DNA from: CAVYOD01 sp963770045
GTDB lineage: Bacteria; Acidobacteriota; Aminicenantia; Aminicenantales; CAVYOD01
Direction: 5' to 3'
Assembly: GCA_963770045.1 (NCBI GenBank)
Contig: CAVYOD010000010.1
Span: 62,001 to 126,000 of the forward strand
Length of the DNA: 64,000 nucleotides
Part shown: positions 1 to 10,602 of the stretch, in pieces
Position numbering within the stretch: the stretch's first letter is position 1
Layout of the letters: every line of letters begins with the position of its first letter
Notes under the pieces: generated by a model
What the model was told of the DNA's origin: nothing
Seen by the model: the letters and a program-made list of their open reading frames with translations, nothing else
Databases searched by the model: none
Translations under genes and position numbers: made by a program

Positions 1-2112
1 TTCGATAACCTTCCCGTGACTCAGTTCTATAAGCTGGCACTGGATAATGCCCTGCCGTTTTACAATGTTCACGGCGGCGCCCAGGATAACGGCAGCCAGC
101 TCGGTCCCTCCCGCACGCTCAATGTCAACGGGATCCGTAACTCCGATTGGATCGGGACCTACGGCGCCGACGGCTATGCCAGCGCCATCGATCCCACAGA
201 TCCGGATATCATCTATGTGGAATGGCAGAATGGAAGTCTCCTTCGTTACGACAAGAAAAGCCAGGAGGCCGTCTATATCAGTCCGAGACCGGAAGCCGGG
301 GAGCCGCCGCTGCGCTTCAATTGGGACTCACCGATCCACATCAGCCCTCATTCCCATACCCGGATCTATTATGCATCACAGTATCTGTGGAGAAGCGATA
401 ACCGGGGGGATTCATGGACAAAGATCAGTCCGGACCTGACGAGAAATGTTTTCCGGCTCGAGCAGAAGATCATGGGTAAGCTGTGGAGCGTCGATGCCCT
501 CTGGGATCACGGAGCGATGTCGATCTTCAGCACGATCACGACGGTGAGCGAGTCGCCTCTCCAGGAAGGATTGATCTACGTGGGAACCGACGACGGGCTC
601 ATCCAGGTGACCGAAGATGCCGGCAAGACCTGGCGGAAAATCGACCACATCGCCGGCGTCCCCGACTATTTTTTCGTTAACAAGATCAAAGCCTCCAAGC
701 ACGACAAGGATACGGTTTTTGCCGCCGTCGACAACCACAAAACCGGCGATTATAAACCGTATCTCCTCAAGAGCGAAGACCGGGGAAAAACCTGGACCAA
801 TATCGCATCCGACTTGCCGCAGAGAACGATCGTCTGGTCCATGGTCCAGGATCATGTGAACAAGGACCTCATTTTTGCCGGGACAGAATTCGGGATCTAT
901 GCAACCGTCGACGGGGCCAAGCATTGGATCAAGCTTTCGGGCGGAGTCCCGACCATCTCTTTCCGGGACATCGAGGTCCAGGAAAGGGAGAGCGATCTCG
1001 TGGGCGCTTCGTTTGGCCGCGGCTTTTTTATTCTTGACGATTATTCTCCTCTGCGGCAGGCGAGCGAACAGGCTTTCGGGCAGGAATCCATCTTGTTCCC
1101 GGTCAAGAAAGCCCTCCTCTACATTCCCCAGATGCCGCTTCAAGGCAGCGGCAAATCCTTCATGGGGGATAGCTTTTACCTGGCTCCCAATCCTCCATTC
1201 GGGGCCGTCTTCACTTACTATTTAAAGGATGCGCTAAAGACCGGAGCGGAAGCTCGCCGGGAGGAAGAAAAGAATCTCGAAAAAGCCGGGAAGCCGATAA
1301 CTTTTCCGGGCTGGGACAAGCTGAGGAAAGAGGAAGCGGAGGAAAAGCCCGAGATCGTGCTGACCATTATGGACGAAGCAGGCCAGGTCGTGCGGCGGAT
1401 CATAGGCCCTGCGACCCAGGGAATCCATCGTCTCGCCTGGGACCTAAGGTATCCCGCCGTTGAGCCGACCGAGCTCGAACAGTCGCAGAGGGAAGAATGG
1501 AGGGGCAATCCGGAGGGGCCGCTCGTCGTGCCCGGCACTTTCACGGTTTCTCTGGCGAAGAGAGTGGGCGGCGTTCTGACTCCGCTCGGGCAGCCTCAAA
1601 CCTTCACCGTGGAATCGCTCGGCCTTGCGAGTCTGGCTGAAAAAGACAAAAAGGCTTTGCTCGAATTCCAGAAGAAAGCGGGTGAACTGCAGCGTGCCAT
1701 GATGGGCGCCGGATCCGCGGCCCAGGAAGCAACCAAGAGCCTCCAGTATATGAAAAAAGCCCTGACCGAGACGCCCAAAGCCGACCCCAAGCTGGGAGAC
1801 GAAGCCAGGGCCCTGGAGAGACGGCTGCAGGAAGCGACGAGGCAACTCTATGGGGACTGGACTCTCCAGAGCAGGTCCGAGCCGACATCCCCGGGGCTCA
1901 TGCAGCGGGTGAGCGCGCAGCTCTCCACAACCTGCCCGATCACGGAGACCGTTAAGCGGGAGTATGAAATTGCGGCAGACGCCTTTGAGAAATTGCTGGA
2001 GGAGATGCGGGTCGCGATCGAGCAGGATCTGAAGAAATTGGGAGACGAGCTCGAAGCCGCCGGCGCCCCCTGGACGCCCGGACGCGGCGTTCCCCGTTGG
2101 AAGAAGAGATAA
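1..2112 (+). CDS. VPS10/BNR-repeat secreted protein (5' partial)
   Basis: The reading frame is open from base 1 (FDNLPVTQFYKLALDN...), so the N-terminus lies outside the window; the GTG at 16 is internal. The protein is a sortilin/VPS10-like beta-propeller of BNR (Asp-box) repeats: blades with S/T-x-D-x-G-x-T-W occur at 'DNRGDSWTK', 'EDAGKTWRK' and 'EDRGKTWTN'. The propeller closes with the family-typical 'SFGRGFFILDDYSPLR' near 1010-1060. A beta-rich domain follows (1330-1600), then a charged, probably helical tail. Such proteins are exported and often annotated as glycosyl hydrolases, but I see no established catalytic residues. The frame is unbroken for 703 codons, unlike its paralogue at 7288-10043. 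It converges on the dehydrogenase gene 31 bp downstream. Confident as to family, not as to function. Confidence 0.85.
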   Translation, partial: FDNLPVTQFYKLALDNALPFYNVHGGAQDNGSQLGPSRTLNVNGIRNSDWIGTYGADGYASAIDPTDPDIIYVEWQNGSLLRYDKKSQEAVYISPRPEAGEPPLRFNWDSPIHISPHSHTRIYYASQYLWRSDNRGDSWTKISPDLTRNVFRLEQKIMGKLWSVDALWDHGAMSIFSTITTVSESPLQEGLIYVGTDDGLIQVTEDAGKTWRKIDHIAGVPDYFFVNKIKASKHDKDTVFAAVDNHKTGDYKPYLLKSEDRGKTWTNIASDLPQRTIVWSMVQDHVNKDLIFAGTEFGIYATVDGAKHWIKLSGGVPTISFRDIEVQERESDLVGASFGRGFFILDDYSPLRQASEQAFGQESILFPVKKALLYIPQMPLQGSGKSFMGDSFYLAPNPPFGAVFTYYLKDALKTGAEARREEEKNLEKAGKPITFPGWDKLRKEEAEEKPEIVLTIMDEAGQVVRRIIGPATQGIHRLAWDLRYPAVEPTELEQSQREEWRGNPEGPLVVPGTFTVSLAKRVGGVLTPLGQPQTFTVESLGLASLAEKDKKALLEFQKKAGELQRAMMGAGSAAQEATKSLQYMKKALTETPKADPKLGDEARALERRLQEATRQLYGDWTLQSRSEPTSPGLMQRVSAQLSTTCPITETVKREYEIAADAFEKLLEEMRVAIEQDLKKLGDELEAAGAPWTPGRGVPRWKKR

Positions 2113-2143
2113 AGTCAAAAAGAAGCATTTTTTGAGGCGGCGA

Positions 2144-3181
2144 TCAGTCGAGGAGAACCATCGCTTTGATGACGCCGTCCTTATAATCCGATAGCAGTTC
2201 GAAAGCCTCCTGCGTTTCCGCCAAATCGAAAGAGTGGGTGACCATGAAATCGACGTCGGCGCGGCGGCTCGAGATGAGCTCGATGGCCGGCGGAAAACAG
2301 TGATGCTGGCGGCGGACATTCTGGACCGAGATTTCTTTTCGCCGCAGCCGGCTGATGTCGAAGGAGACCCGGTCGGCCCAGGGGATGCCGAGGATCAATA
2401 GCCTCCCGCCCGGTTTTAGGAGCTCGACCGCCTGGTCGAGGGCGGCCTGGTCTCCGCAGCATTCAAAGACGGCGTCGAGTCCAAGCGGCTCGTTATCGAG
2501 AACATCCTTGACAATATCGGAGAGGCTGGGATTTCCCACCCAAGCCGCTCCTGTCGCGCAGGCGGCCTTGAGACGCTCCTTGACCTTGTCGGTCACGTAG
2601 ACTGAGCCTGCGCCCGTTGCCGTGGCTGCCTTGAGCACGCTGAGCCCGATCGGACCGGAGCCCAGTATGCCAATAGATTGAGTGCCGATTTTGTCCAAGA
2701 AGCCCACAGAATAGATGCCGATGGACAGGGGTTCGACGAGCGCCGCTTGGGTCATCGTCATATTGTCCGGGATCAAATGGCAGTTGGCTTCGGGCACGAC
2801 GATGAATTCGGAGAGGCCTCCCATGAGCTGTCCGGGGTAACCCAGAAAGCGCAGGTTGCGACAGGTGTGAGGCCGCCCCGCAACGCACTGGTCGCATCGA
2901 CCGCAGGAAAAGGCCGGGTCTACGGCCACCCTGTCTCCGGGTTTCACCTTCGTCACGTTGCCTCCGACTTCTTGGATGACCCCGGCGCATTCGTGGCCCA
3001 GAATCCAGGGATAGCAGACCGTCTGGTCGCCCACCCGGTCTTTTAGATAATAATGGACATCGCTCCCGCACAGGCCGACGGCTCCCACCTTGAGGAGGAC
3101 ATCGGCGTCGCTTTCCAAATCCGGGGTCGGGAAATCTTTCAGCTCGAATTTCCGGACGCCCGTTAATACCGCGGATTTCAT
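2144..3181 (-). CDS. Zinc-dependent medium-chain (polyol-type) dehydrogenase
   Basis: A 345-residue MDR-superfamily enzyme resembling sorbitol/xylitol dehydrogenases. Visible are the catalytic zinc ligand Cys38 in 'GLCGSD', the 'GHECAGV' motif, the structural-zinc cysteine cluster 'CGRCDQC...C' near residues 94-108, and the Rossmann glycine motif 'GILGSGPIGL' near 170. It is the last gene of the minus-strand arabinose operon, starting about 75 bp after the isomerase gene. That placement suggests oxidation of a pentose or polyol (for example arabinitol) or reduction of a related keto-sugar, but substrate cannot be read from sequence. The frame is intact and the length normal for the family. 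Confidence 0.85.
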   Translation of the reverse strand: MKSAVLTGVRKFELKDFPTPDLESDADVLLKVGAVGLCGSDVHYYLKDRVGDQTVCYPWILGHECAGVIQEVGGNVTKVKPGDRVAVDPAFSCGRCDQCVAGRPHTCRNLRFLGYPGQLMGGLSEFIVVPEANCHLIPDNMTMTQAALVEPLSIGIYSVGFLDKIGTQSIGILGSGPIGLSVLKAATATGAGSVYVTDKVKERLKAACATGAAWVGNPSLSDIVKDVLDNEPLGLDAVFECCGDQAALDQAVELLKPGGRLLILGIPWADRVSFDISRLRRKEISVQNVRRQHHCFPPAIELISSRRADVDFMVTHSFDLAETQEAFELLSDYKDGVIKAMVLLD

Positions 3182-3255
3182 CCCAAAGCCGCTCCCAGAG
3201 AAATGCCATTCCTGACATTTCTAGCCGGCGCACTGAGGATATACATAATCTGCAC

Positions 3256-4737
3256 TTAACTAAAAGGATTTTCGCTTGGATACAAGATTCCTTTGGGCTG
3301 GTTGAAGGAGACATCCTCGATTCCGAGCATTTTCATGGCCGCAAAAAGAGTTTTTCCTGCATGGGCGAAAGCGACCGCCGTGTGGTGAGGGAAACGCTTT
3401 TCGATCAGGACATGGCGGTAGAAGCGGGCCATTTCCTCTACGGCGATGACGCCTATCCCGCCGAAAGACCTCGGGTCGATATCGAGCACTTCGCCCTGGG
3501 CGACATAGGAACGAAGGTTCGCGTTTGCCGTTGATTGAAGCCGGAATATGGTGACTTCGCCCGGTTTGATCCTGCCCTCCAGCGTGCCCCGGGTGATCTG
3601 TGGCTCCCTCTCGGATTCCATCAGGCGGTGCATGATGAGCTGATATTTGAGACTCGGCGAGATGAGACACGGGACCGGTGTGTTGCCGCAATGAAAGCCC
3701 ATGAAAAGGTCGGTCGGATGGCGGCCTCCGACCGCACCCTTTGATTTTTTGATCATGTCGTAGGGCACAGTGTTGTTGATGTCCAGAAGGGTGGCCGGCT
3801 GTTCCGTCGCGCAGACGGCGATGTATTCGCTCAGGGCGCCGTAGATATCCACTTCGCACGCGACTGGAATGCCGCGTGCGGCCAGCCGCGAGTTGACATA
3901 GCAGGGGACAAACCCGAAGTAGGGCTCGAAAGAGGGCCAGCACTTGTTGGCAAATATTCCGAACTCCGAAGCGCCAAGGTTCGCCTCCATGAATCTGGTC
4001 AAGGCCACCTCATACTGCGCCAGCTTCTCCAGGAGGTCGGGAGCCGCGCCCCCTTTTCCCAATTCTCTGGCCATGTCGCCCGCCACGGCTCTTATCTTCC
4101 GGTCGCCTTTAGCCTTGAGGAAAATATCATAGAGATCGAGCTCGCTGTTCTCCATGATCTCGACGCCGAGGTCGTAGAGGGGCTTGATCGGTGCGTTGCA
4201 GGCCAGGAAGTCTTGGGGCCGTGGTCCGAAGCCGAAGATCTTGACCTTCTTTATCCCCAGCCAAATTCTGGCCACAGGGATAAACTCAGCGATCTTCTGG
4301 GCTATCTCCGATGGAATCCCGACAGGATATTGTGGGATGTAGGCTCGGAGGTTCCTTAACCCTGCATTGTAGGAGGTGTTAAGCATGCCGCAGTAAGCAT
4401 CCCCTCGGCCGCCGACGAGATTCTCCCCCGATTCCTCGGCCGCGGCGGCAAACATCACCGGGCCGTCGAACTTCTGGGCGAGGAGGGTTGTCGGACCTTC
4501 GGGTCCGAAGTTCCCGAGATAGATGACCAGGGCGTTGACTTTTTTCGCCCGGAGCTCTTCCAGGGCAGGGGACACCTGTTTTTCACTCTCGATCATCGTC
4601 TGGATCTCAGCGATGGGGATTTTTTTAGCTCTGCATTCCTTGACGACCTCCCGCCTTCTTTTCCTGGACAGTTCGATCGGAAAGCAGTCTCGGCTGACAG
4701 CCACGATGCCCAAGCGGACTCTCGGGATATTTTTCAT
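3256..4737 (-). CDS. L-fucose/L-arabinose isomerase family protein (FucI-like)
   Basis: A 493-residue cytoplasmic aldose-ketose isomerase of the FucI fold family, not the classical AraA family. The metal-binding pair is visible as Glu295 in 'ACEVDIYG' and Asp319 in 'LLDINN'; their spacing of 24 equals E337/D361 of E. coli FucI. A late His pair (about 451/452, 'HHTAVAF') is the likely third ligand. I chose the ATG at 4737 over the upstream in-frame ATG at 4812 because it has an AGGAG 7-10 nt upstream and overlaps the araD stop as ATGA, implying translational coupling. Sitting directly after araB and araD, it most likely isomerises L-arabinose to L-ribulose, replacing AraA. The frame is intact. 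Confidence 0.8.
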   Translation of the reverse strand: MKNIPRVRLGIVAVSRDCFPIELSRKRRREVVKECRAKKIPIAEIQTMIESEKQVSPALEELRAKKVNALVIYLGNFGPEGPTTLLAQKFDGPVMFAAAAEESGENLVGGRGDAYCGMLNTSYNAGLRNLRAYIPQYPVGIPSEIAQKIAEFIPVARIWLGIKKVKIFGFGPRPQDFLACNAPIKPLYDLGVEIMENSELDLYDIFLKAKGDRKIRAVAGDMARELGKGGAAPDLLEKLAQYEVALTRFMEANLGASEFGIFANKCWPSFEPYFGFVPCYVNSRLAARGIPVACEVDIYGALSEYIAVCATEQPATLLDINNTVPYDMIKKSKGAVGGRHPTDLFMGFHCGNTPVPCLISPSLKYQLIMHRLMESEREPQITRGTLEGRIKPGEVTIFRLQSTANANLRSYVAQGEVLDIDPRSFGGIGVIAVEEMARFYRHVLIEKRFPHHTAVAFAHAGKTLFAAMKMLGIEDVSFNQPKGILYPSENPFS

Positions 4738-5440
4738 TTCCGGGCTCCTTTTTTTTGCCCATAATAGGCATGGGGTCCATGCTTTCTCTGATAATGCTTT
4801 CTCAAGAGGCATTCCGGCAAGCTCTTTCCCGCTGGATTGACCATGATCGTGCCCAGAGCCATTTTGGCAATTTTCTCCAGGATGAGGTTATGCTCGACGG
4901 CTTCCGCCGGCGTTTTTCCCCAGCAGAACGGACCGTGGCCGGCGACAAGAACGGCCGGCATCTCAAGCGGGTCCAGACGTCCTTTGAACCGTTCGGCGAT
5001 CACCCGTCCGGTGGAAGCTTCGTAGTCTTTCTCAACTTCTTTTTTCCTCAAAAAGCGCGTAACGGGGACAGGGCCGTTGAAATAATCGGCGTGGGTCGTG
5101 CCGAGGCAAGGGATCTCCCGGCCGGCCTGGGCGAAGATCGTCGCATATTCGCTGTGAGCATGGGCGATGCCCCCGATGTCCCGAAGGCTTTATAGAGTTC
5201 GAGATGGGAGGGAGTGTCCGACGAAGGGTTGAGCTTCCCCTCAACAACCTTTCCCGCCAGATCGACCAGGACGATGTCTTCCGGCCTGAGCGATTCATAA
5301 GAGACGCCGCTCGGCTTGATGGCCACCAGGCCCTCGCGCCGATCGATTCCGCTCACATTGCCGAAGGTCATGACGACGAGGCCGGATCTTCCCAAATCCA
5401 GGTTCGCCTTCCAGACTTGTTCTTTCAGGTCGGTCAGCAT
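4734..5440 (-). CDS. araD: L-ribulose-5-phosphate 4-epimerase (one frameshift)
   Basis: Class II aldolase/epimerase converting L-ribulose-5-P to D-xylulose-5-P. The N-terminal part carries 'MTFGNVSGIDR', 'IKPSGVSYE' and 'SSDTPSHLELYKAF'. After a frame change near 5177 it continues with zinc ligands 'HAHSEYATI' and 'VAGHGPFCWG', then 'TTHADYFNG', and ends with 'KHGPHAYYGQ', all matching E. coli AraD in order. Restoring one base in the CGGGAC stretch reads AFRDIGGIAHAHS, the expected family sequence, so the break is a single-base loss. The start ATG overlaps the araB stop as TGATG and the stop overlaps the isomerase start as ATGA, so the operon is tightly coupled. Full length is about 235 residues. 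Confidence 0.88.
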
Positions 5441-7146
5441 CACTTTCCCTTCCTGGCCTGATCGCGGAGCGCGAGCAGGTCCTTCATGACGTTATAGAGG
5501 CTGCCGGACCATTCTTTGGTGCCGAAGGCGTCGTGGAGCTGGCGGTAGAGCCGGTAGAGTTCTTTATAAACCTCGTGATATACGAGGTTCGGTCTGTAGG
5601 TCTTCTTCTTGACGCCGGACATCGCAGCCTGGGCTTCCGGGAAGGTCGCATATCCTCCGGCTTCCCGGCCCGCCACGACAGCGCCGGCGATGGCCGCGCC
5701 CAGGGCACACGTCTGACCGGAGCGGGCGATCTTCATTTCTTTTCCAATGACATCGGCGTAGACCTGCATCACCAGCGGATTCTTTTCAGCGATCCCGCCG
5801 CAATTGATGACTTCCAGAGTTTCGATCCCGTATTCTTCAAACCTCTTGATGATCGTCAGAGCTCCGAAAGCCGTGGCCTCGATGAGGGCTCGGTAAATCT
5901 CCTCCGGCTTGGTGTGAAGAGTCATCCCGAGGAGAAGGCCGGTCAATCTCTGGTCGACGAGGATCGTGCGGTTCCCATTATGCCAGTCGAGGGCGAGAAG
6001 TCCAGATTGCGCAGGCCTGAGTCTTCGCCGCCTTCTTCGTCAGCTCCTCATGCGAGCCTTTTTTGGGGCCGCCGGGCTGGATGGAATTGACGAACCAGTT
6101 GAAGATATCGCCGACTGCCGACTGCCCCGCTTCAAGGCCGAGGTAACCGGGCAGGACCGAACCGTCGACGATGCCGCAGAGGCCCGGGACATCGGCAAGC
6201 TCGCAGTCGCCCGGCCAAACGCAGATGTCGCAGGTCGAGGTGCCAACGATCTTGACGAACTTGCCGGGGTAGACTCCTGACCCCACCGCGCCCAGATGGG
6301 CATCAAAGGCCCCGACGGCGACAGGAATTCCGGCCGGCAGGCCGAGCTTGCGAGCCCATTGGGGTGAAAGCGGTCCGGCCGGAAGGTCGGAGGTATAAGT
6401 TTTGTCATAGAGCCGCTTCCGCAGCTCCCCCAGCCTGGGATCGAGCTTGGCCAAGAAATCTTTGGCCGGAAGCCCGCCCCACGGCTGTTGAACATGGCTT
6501 TGTGGCCGGCGGCACAACGGCTCCGCTTGATCTCCTCCGGTTTGGTTTCTCCGGTCAGAAGGGCAGGGATGTAGTCGGCCAATTCCAGCCAGCTATAGGC
6601 TGCGTCGAAGACCTCAGGGTCGGTCCGCAGGCAATGAAGGATCTTGCTGAAGAACCATTCCGAGGAATAGGTCCCGCCGCATTTGGCGAGATATTCGGGG
6701 TGTTCTTTTGCCGCCAGGGCCGTGATTTCCGCGGCTTCCGCAAAGGCGGTGTGGTCTTTCCACAGCCAGGCCATGGCATTGGGGTTCTTTCGAAACCTCT
6801 TGTGCAAGGCCAGGGGCAACCCATTCGCGTCGACCGGGAGAGGTGTCGATCCGGTGGTATCAACTCCGATGCCGATCGTCCGCAGCGGGTCGAAAGACTT
6901 GTGTTTCTTTTTGGCCGCGGCGACGGCTCTTTTGACCGAGACCTCGATCCCCTTGATGTAGTCGGCCGGGTTCTGCCTGGCCAGGTTTGGGTCCGCGGGA
7001 TCCAGGACGATGCCTGCTTCTCCCGACTCGTAATCGTAAACAGCCGTCCCGACCTCCCGGCCGTTGCCGACGTCGACGATCAATGCTCTGACAGAATTCG
7101 TCCCAAAGTCGAGCCCAAGAGTAAATACAGATCTTGCCTTGTTCAT
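5440..7146 (-). CDS. araB: Ribulokinase, FGGY family (two frameshifts)
   Basis: ATP-dependent kinase making L-ribulose-5-P, first gene of the minus-strand arabinose operon. Segment 1 has the ATPase motif 'GLDFGTNSVRAL', then 'GIGVDTTGSTPLPVDANG', 'NAMAWLWKDHTA' and 'SSEWFFSKILH', all AraB-like. After a break near 6490 it continues 'GGLPAKDFLAKLDPRL', 'GAFDAHLGAVG', 'VGTSTCDICVWPGD' and 'LGLEAGQSAVGDIFNW'. After a second break near 6010 comes 'LLALDWHNGNRTILVDQRL', then 'NCGGIAEKNPLVMQVYADV'. Joined, the protein is about 568 residues, normal for AraB. I start at ATG 7146 rather than the adjacent TTG. The upstream gap (7147-7287) contains an AT-rich stretch at about 7215-7225 that is the only promoter-like sequence seen. 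Breaks are probably sequence errors. Confidence 0.88.
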
Positions 7147-7287
7147 CAAATTTCACTCACTCGGTGCTGACTTTCGAGGCGTCCCCATTTCTTTCTGTTT
7201 GCTATTTCCAGCGGATATAATATAACACCAAGCAAACGCAATAAAGCGGTTTCTTCCGTCCCTAAGAGGCCATCTTAGGCAGCCCGG

Positions 7288-10043
7288 TCAGGGCCGCTCT
7301 CCGATGGTTTGAGAATAAGGTCCCACCGACCATCCTGTCCGTTTTGTTATTCTGGCCCTCTGGGTTAGCTTCTTTGCGCCCAGCTCGATGGTGACCAGGT
7401 ATTCTCCGGGCTTCACCAGTCCGGCAAAGGGATCTTTTTCTAGCTGCTCTCTTGAGACTTCCTTCTCGGCCCCCTGCCAGCTCATCTCCCAGGCCACTCG
7501 ATTCATCCCCGCGTGTCCTGTCCCTTCCAGGGTCTGAATCAGTTTCCCGAAGGGGTCCGAGATGGTGACTTTGATCTTCTCCTGGGTTTCGGCTTTCAGG
7601 TAGTAGTTGATCGAGATCGCCTCGGGCTCATTGGGTGTCGGCAGATAACGATCCCCGTAGAGGTGGTAGTTCCCGCCAAAAGTCCGTTCTGCTCTCTCTG
7701 CTTTGGGCCTCACCGCGAAGAAATAGAGATCCTCGCCCAGTGATTTTTCCGTCATCTCCTGGAGAGGGGAGATATCGGTGAGAAAAAGGCCGCGGCCGTA
7801 AGTCCCAACGACGAGGTCGTTTTCGCGCGGATGCACGAGAAGGTCATGCACGGGAACATTGGGCATGTTGTTCTTCATCCTGACCCATCTCTTCCCACCG
7901 TCGATGGAGACAAAGACTCCGATATCGTTTCCCAGAAAAAGGAGGTCGGGATTTTTCGAGTCCTCGAAAACGACGTTGATCGGGTAGTCCGGGAGATTGC
8001 TGGAGATCGCCGTCCAGGTCGCGCCGAAATCAGTCGTTTTGTAGAGGAACGGCCGGAAGTCGTCCTGGCGGAATCCGTTCTTCGCCACATAGGCGGTTCC
8101 TTCTTTGAAATGGGAAGCGAAGACGCGGCTCACCCAGGAAGTTTCCGGGCCGCCGACGGCCAGGATTCTCTTGGTCATGTCAATCCAATTGGCCCCGAAA
8201 TCCCTGGTCAGCCAGACCTTTCCATCGTCCGTCCCGACCCAGATGACGCCCGGCGGTCACGGGCGATTCGGAAATCGTGGTGATCGTGCAGTATTGGATA
8301 TTCCCCCTTCCGTTGATCTTCTTGGGGTCGTTCGTCGTCAGGTCCGGGCTCATTTCCTGCCAGTCATCGCCGCGGTTCAGGGAGCGGAGCAAAACCTGCG
8401 CCCCGAGATAAATGATCTCGCTGTTGTGGGGAGAGATGTGGATCGGGTTGCACCAGGTGAACCGATAAGGCGGTTTTCCTTTCTCACGCCGGGGGAAGAT
8501 GCTCGTCCTGATGCCGAGTTTTTGATCGACCCTGTAGTGGCTCCCGAATTCGCGATTGTTGTAGACCCAGCGGCTGTCGGTCGGGTCAATCCGGTTATAC
8601 ATCCCGTCGCCGCCTCCCACGGTCACCCAGTCGGCCAGGGTGATCATCCCCGACCAGCCGTTGCTCGGCCCCTTCCAGGAGTCATGGTCCTGAAGACCGC
8701 CGTAGATGTTGTAGGGGTCATCCATATCCACGCCGATGGCATAGAATTCGCCGAGCGGCAGGTTGTGATAATGGTCACAGGTCTTCCCGCCGTCGTAGCT
8801 GATGTGGACTCCGCCGTCACTGCCCAGGAAAATCCGGTCGGAGTTTTGGGGGTCGATCCACAAGGTCCGGACGTCGCCGAACATTTTCGGAAAAAACTTG
8901 AGCTCACCCCAGCCTACGTCATTCCAGGTTTTCCCTCCGTCGGTCGAATTGGCCACCGAAGAGCCGGTGATAAAGACTCTCTGGTCGTCGTTGGGGTCGA
9001 CGCGAATCTGGTTGAACGAATAAGCGGCCTTGCCCCCGAGATCGAGATCGGCGCGGGCTCGTCTTCTTCCACGTCGTTCCGCCGTCGTCACTGCGATAAC
9101 ACCCGCTGCCAAATGTCCTCTCCTGCGGGGGCGAGACCCCGCTTCTTATCCTGCTCGATTTCTTTGGCGGTCGGCGGGCGCTTGTTGGAATTTTCCACCA
9201 CGGCGTAGAGGATATCAGGATTTTTTAGATAGATATCGATCCCGATCCGGCCGATTTTTCCCGTCGGGAAGTCCTCCGCCCAGCCTGGTCCAGGTTTTCC
9301 GCCGTCCGCCGTCTTGTAGATGCCGCTCTCCGGGCCTGCCTCTTCAAAAGTCCAGGGGTGTCTGTATTTCTCGTAGGCGGCGGCAAAGAGAATCTCTGGG
9401 TTAGTCGGGTGCATCACGAGGTCGATGACCCCGACCTTGTCGTTGATATAGAGGGCCTTCTTCCAGGTCTGACCTCCGTCCTCAGTCTTGAAAACCCCCC
9501 GCTCCTCGTTGGAAGAAAACAGGTGTCCCATCGCCGCCACATAGACGATATCGGGATTCTTGGGATGAATACAAATCCGGGCGATGTGATGCGAATCCTT
9601 CAGGCCCATGTTCTTCCAGGTCTTTCCGCCATCTTCCGACTTATAAATTCCATCCCCGCTGTATGAACTGCGGGCGTTGTAGGATTCTCCTGTTCCGACC
9701 CAGACTATGTCCGCATTCGAGGGAGCGAGGGCCACGGCTCCGATGGAAAGCCGCGTCTGGCCGTCGAAAACCGGCTCGAAAGTCGTGCCGTTGTTCGTCG
9801 TCTTCCACAGTCCGCCGTTCCGCGCGGCCACATAGAAGGTATAAAGATGGGCTTTCGGGGGAATTTCGGGGATCGCGAAGGCCGGTGATCCAGGAACCGG
9901 CCCGGTAGGGACCGAGGCTGCGGAAGGTGAAAGACTTCAAGAGGTCTTCGTTAAAAAGGCTCTGAGCTCTAAGCCCAAGAAGAAACTGCCGTAAGCAGGA
10001 AACCCAGAGCCAATACCCAGGCTAGGGATTTCTTTTTGTTCAT
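7288..10043 (-). CDS. VPS10/BNR-repeat secreted protein (about five frameshifts)
   Basis: Paralogue of the protein at 1-2112. I place the start at ATG 10043, preceded by GGAGG, which opens a signal peptide (MNKKKSLAWVLALGFLLTAV) whose frame ends in TAG near 9975. The neighbouring frame then gives 'LLKSFTFRSLGPYRAGSW'. Further pieces give 'AARNGGLWKTTNNGTTF', 'SEDGGKTWKNMG', 'TEDGGQTWKK', 'GVHISYDGGKT', 'SLNRGDDWQEMSPDL' and 'TDFGATWTAISSNLPDYP', ending with 'VGTYGRGLFLTDISPLQ' and a C-terminal beta domain. Breaks fall near 9975, 9850, 9095, 9050 and 8255. Asp-box repeats are typical of the family; function is unknown, though secreted BNR proteins often bind or process polymers. It lies just upstream of the arabinose operon on the same strand, with a 141-bp gap. 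Confidence 0.82.
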
Positions 10044-10210
10044 CAGAACTGCCTCCTTGAACAAGACGGAAGTTATGCGTTCTCTTAAATTCTAATTATC
10101 ACAGGGAAAAGGACATGTCAAAGAGCGAGAGCCTCTCTGCCAGCATCTCTGATTCCGTGAGATTCAAGGCGGCGCAAGGGGCTTCGTCGGAGACGCGGCT
10201 CAGGCTGGCT

Positions 10211-10323
10211 GTCTTGAAGGCACGCTGCATTTTCCCCAGCGCGGAATAGGCCGCTCGAGTCTTCGCTCTCCTCTCCCTGGGTCGAGGAACCGTGCCCGCT
10301 CAGCCTCTCAGACGGCTTTCTTC
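10211..10323 (+). repeat. Dispersed 115-bp repeat, copy A
   Basis: Aligns with copy B (13054-13173, same strand) and copy C (62900-63014, opposite strand). Shared blocks include GAAGGCAC, TTTCCCCAGCG, TTCGCTCTC, CGAGGAACC and TGCCCGCTCAGCCTCTCAG. It is intergenic, upstream of the first GH127 gene. There is no coding potential shared between copies. Confidence 0.75.
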
Positions 10324-10552
10324 AATAACCACCCTTCACCGCTCGGGAGATGGCAGGACCTCGGACCCCGAGTCCTGCCGAGAAGAGTTGTGACGGGCAG
10401 GGCGGGGGGAGCGAGGCCATTCCAGTTCTGCTCTCTCACAACATCGCTGGAGCCCTTCCCAAAGCCCCTCCTTCACCATCACATGATTGGACATGCTCGC
10501 CGTCACGAACCGCGGAGGGACAAGGAGCGAAGGATGGCGTATAATTGGGGCC

Positions 10553-10581
10553 TTGACAGACAAGCCTCCGGGACGTATGAA
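10553..10581 (+). promoter_or_regulatory. Sigma-70-like promoter of GH127 gene
   Basis: A perfect -35 box TTGACA (10553-10558), 17-bp spacer and TATGAA (10576-10581), which would start transcription only about 15 nt before the ATG at 10603. The same CCTTGACA context recurs before the GH51 gene at 13263. Confidence 0.5.
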
Positions 10582-10602
10582 TATTGGCTTGAAGGGACAA
10601 CG

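Larger units (their letters stand above)
10044..10602. other. 559-bp intergenic region between divergent genes
   Basis: No gene seen. It separates the minus-strand VPS10/BNR gene from the plus-strand GH127 gene. It contains dispersed repeat copy A (10211-10323), a GC-rich hairpin at 10352-10379 (arms GGCAGGAC... / ...GTCCTGCC with a one-base bulge), and a sigma-70-like promoter for the GH127 gene (10553-10581). Short ORFs here have no homology I recognise. Confidence 0.6.
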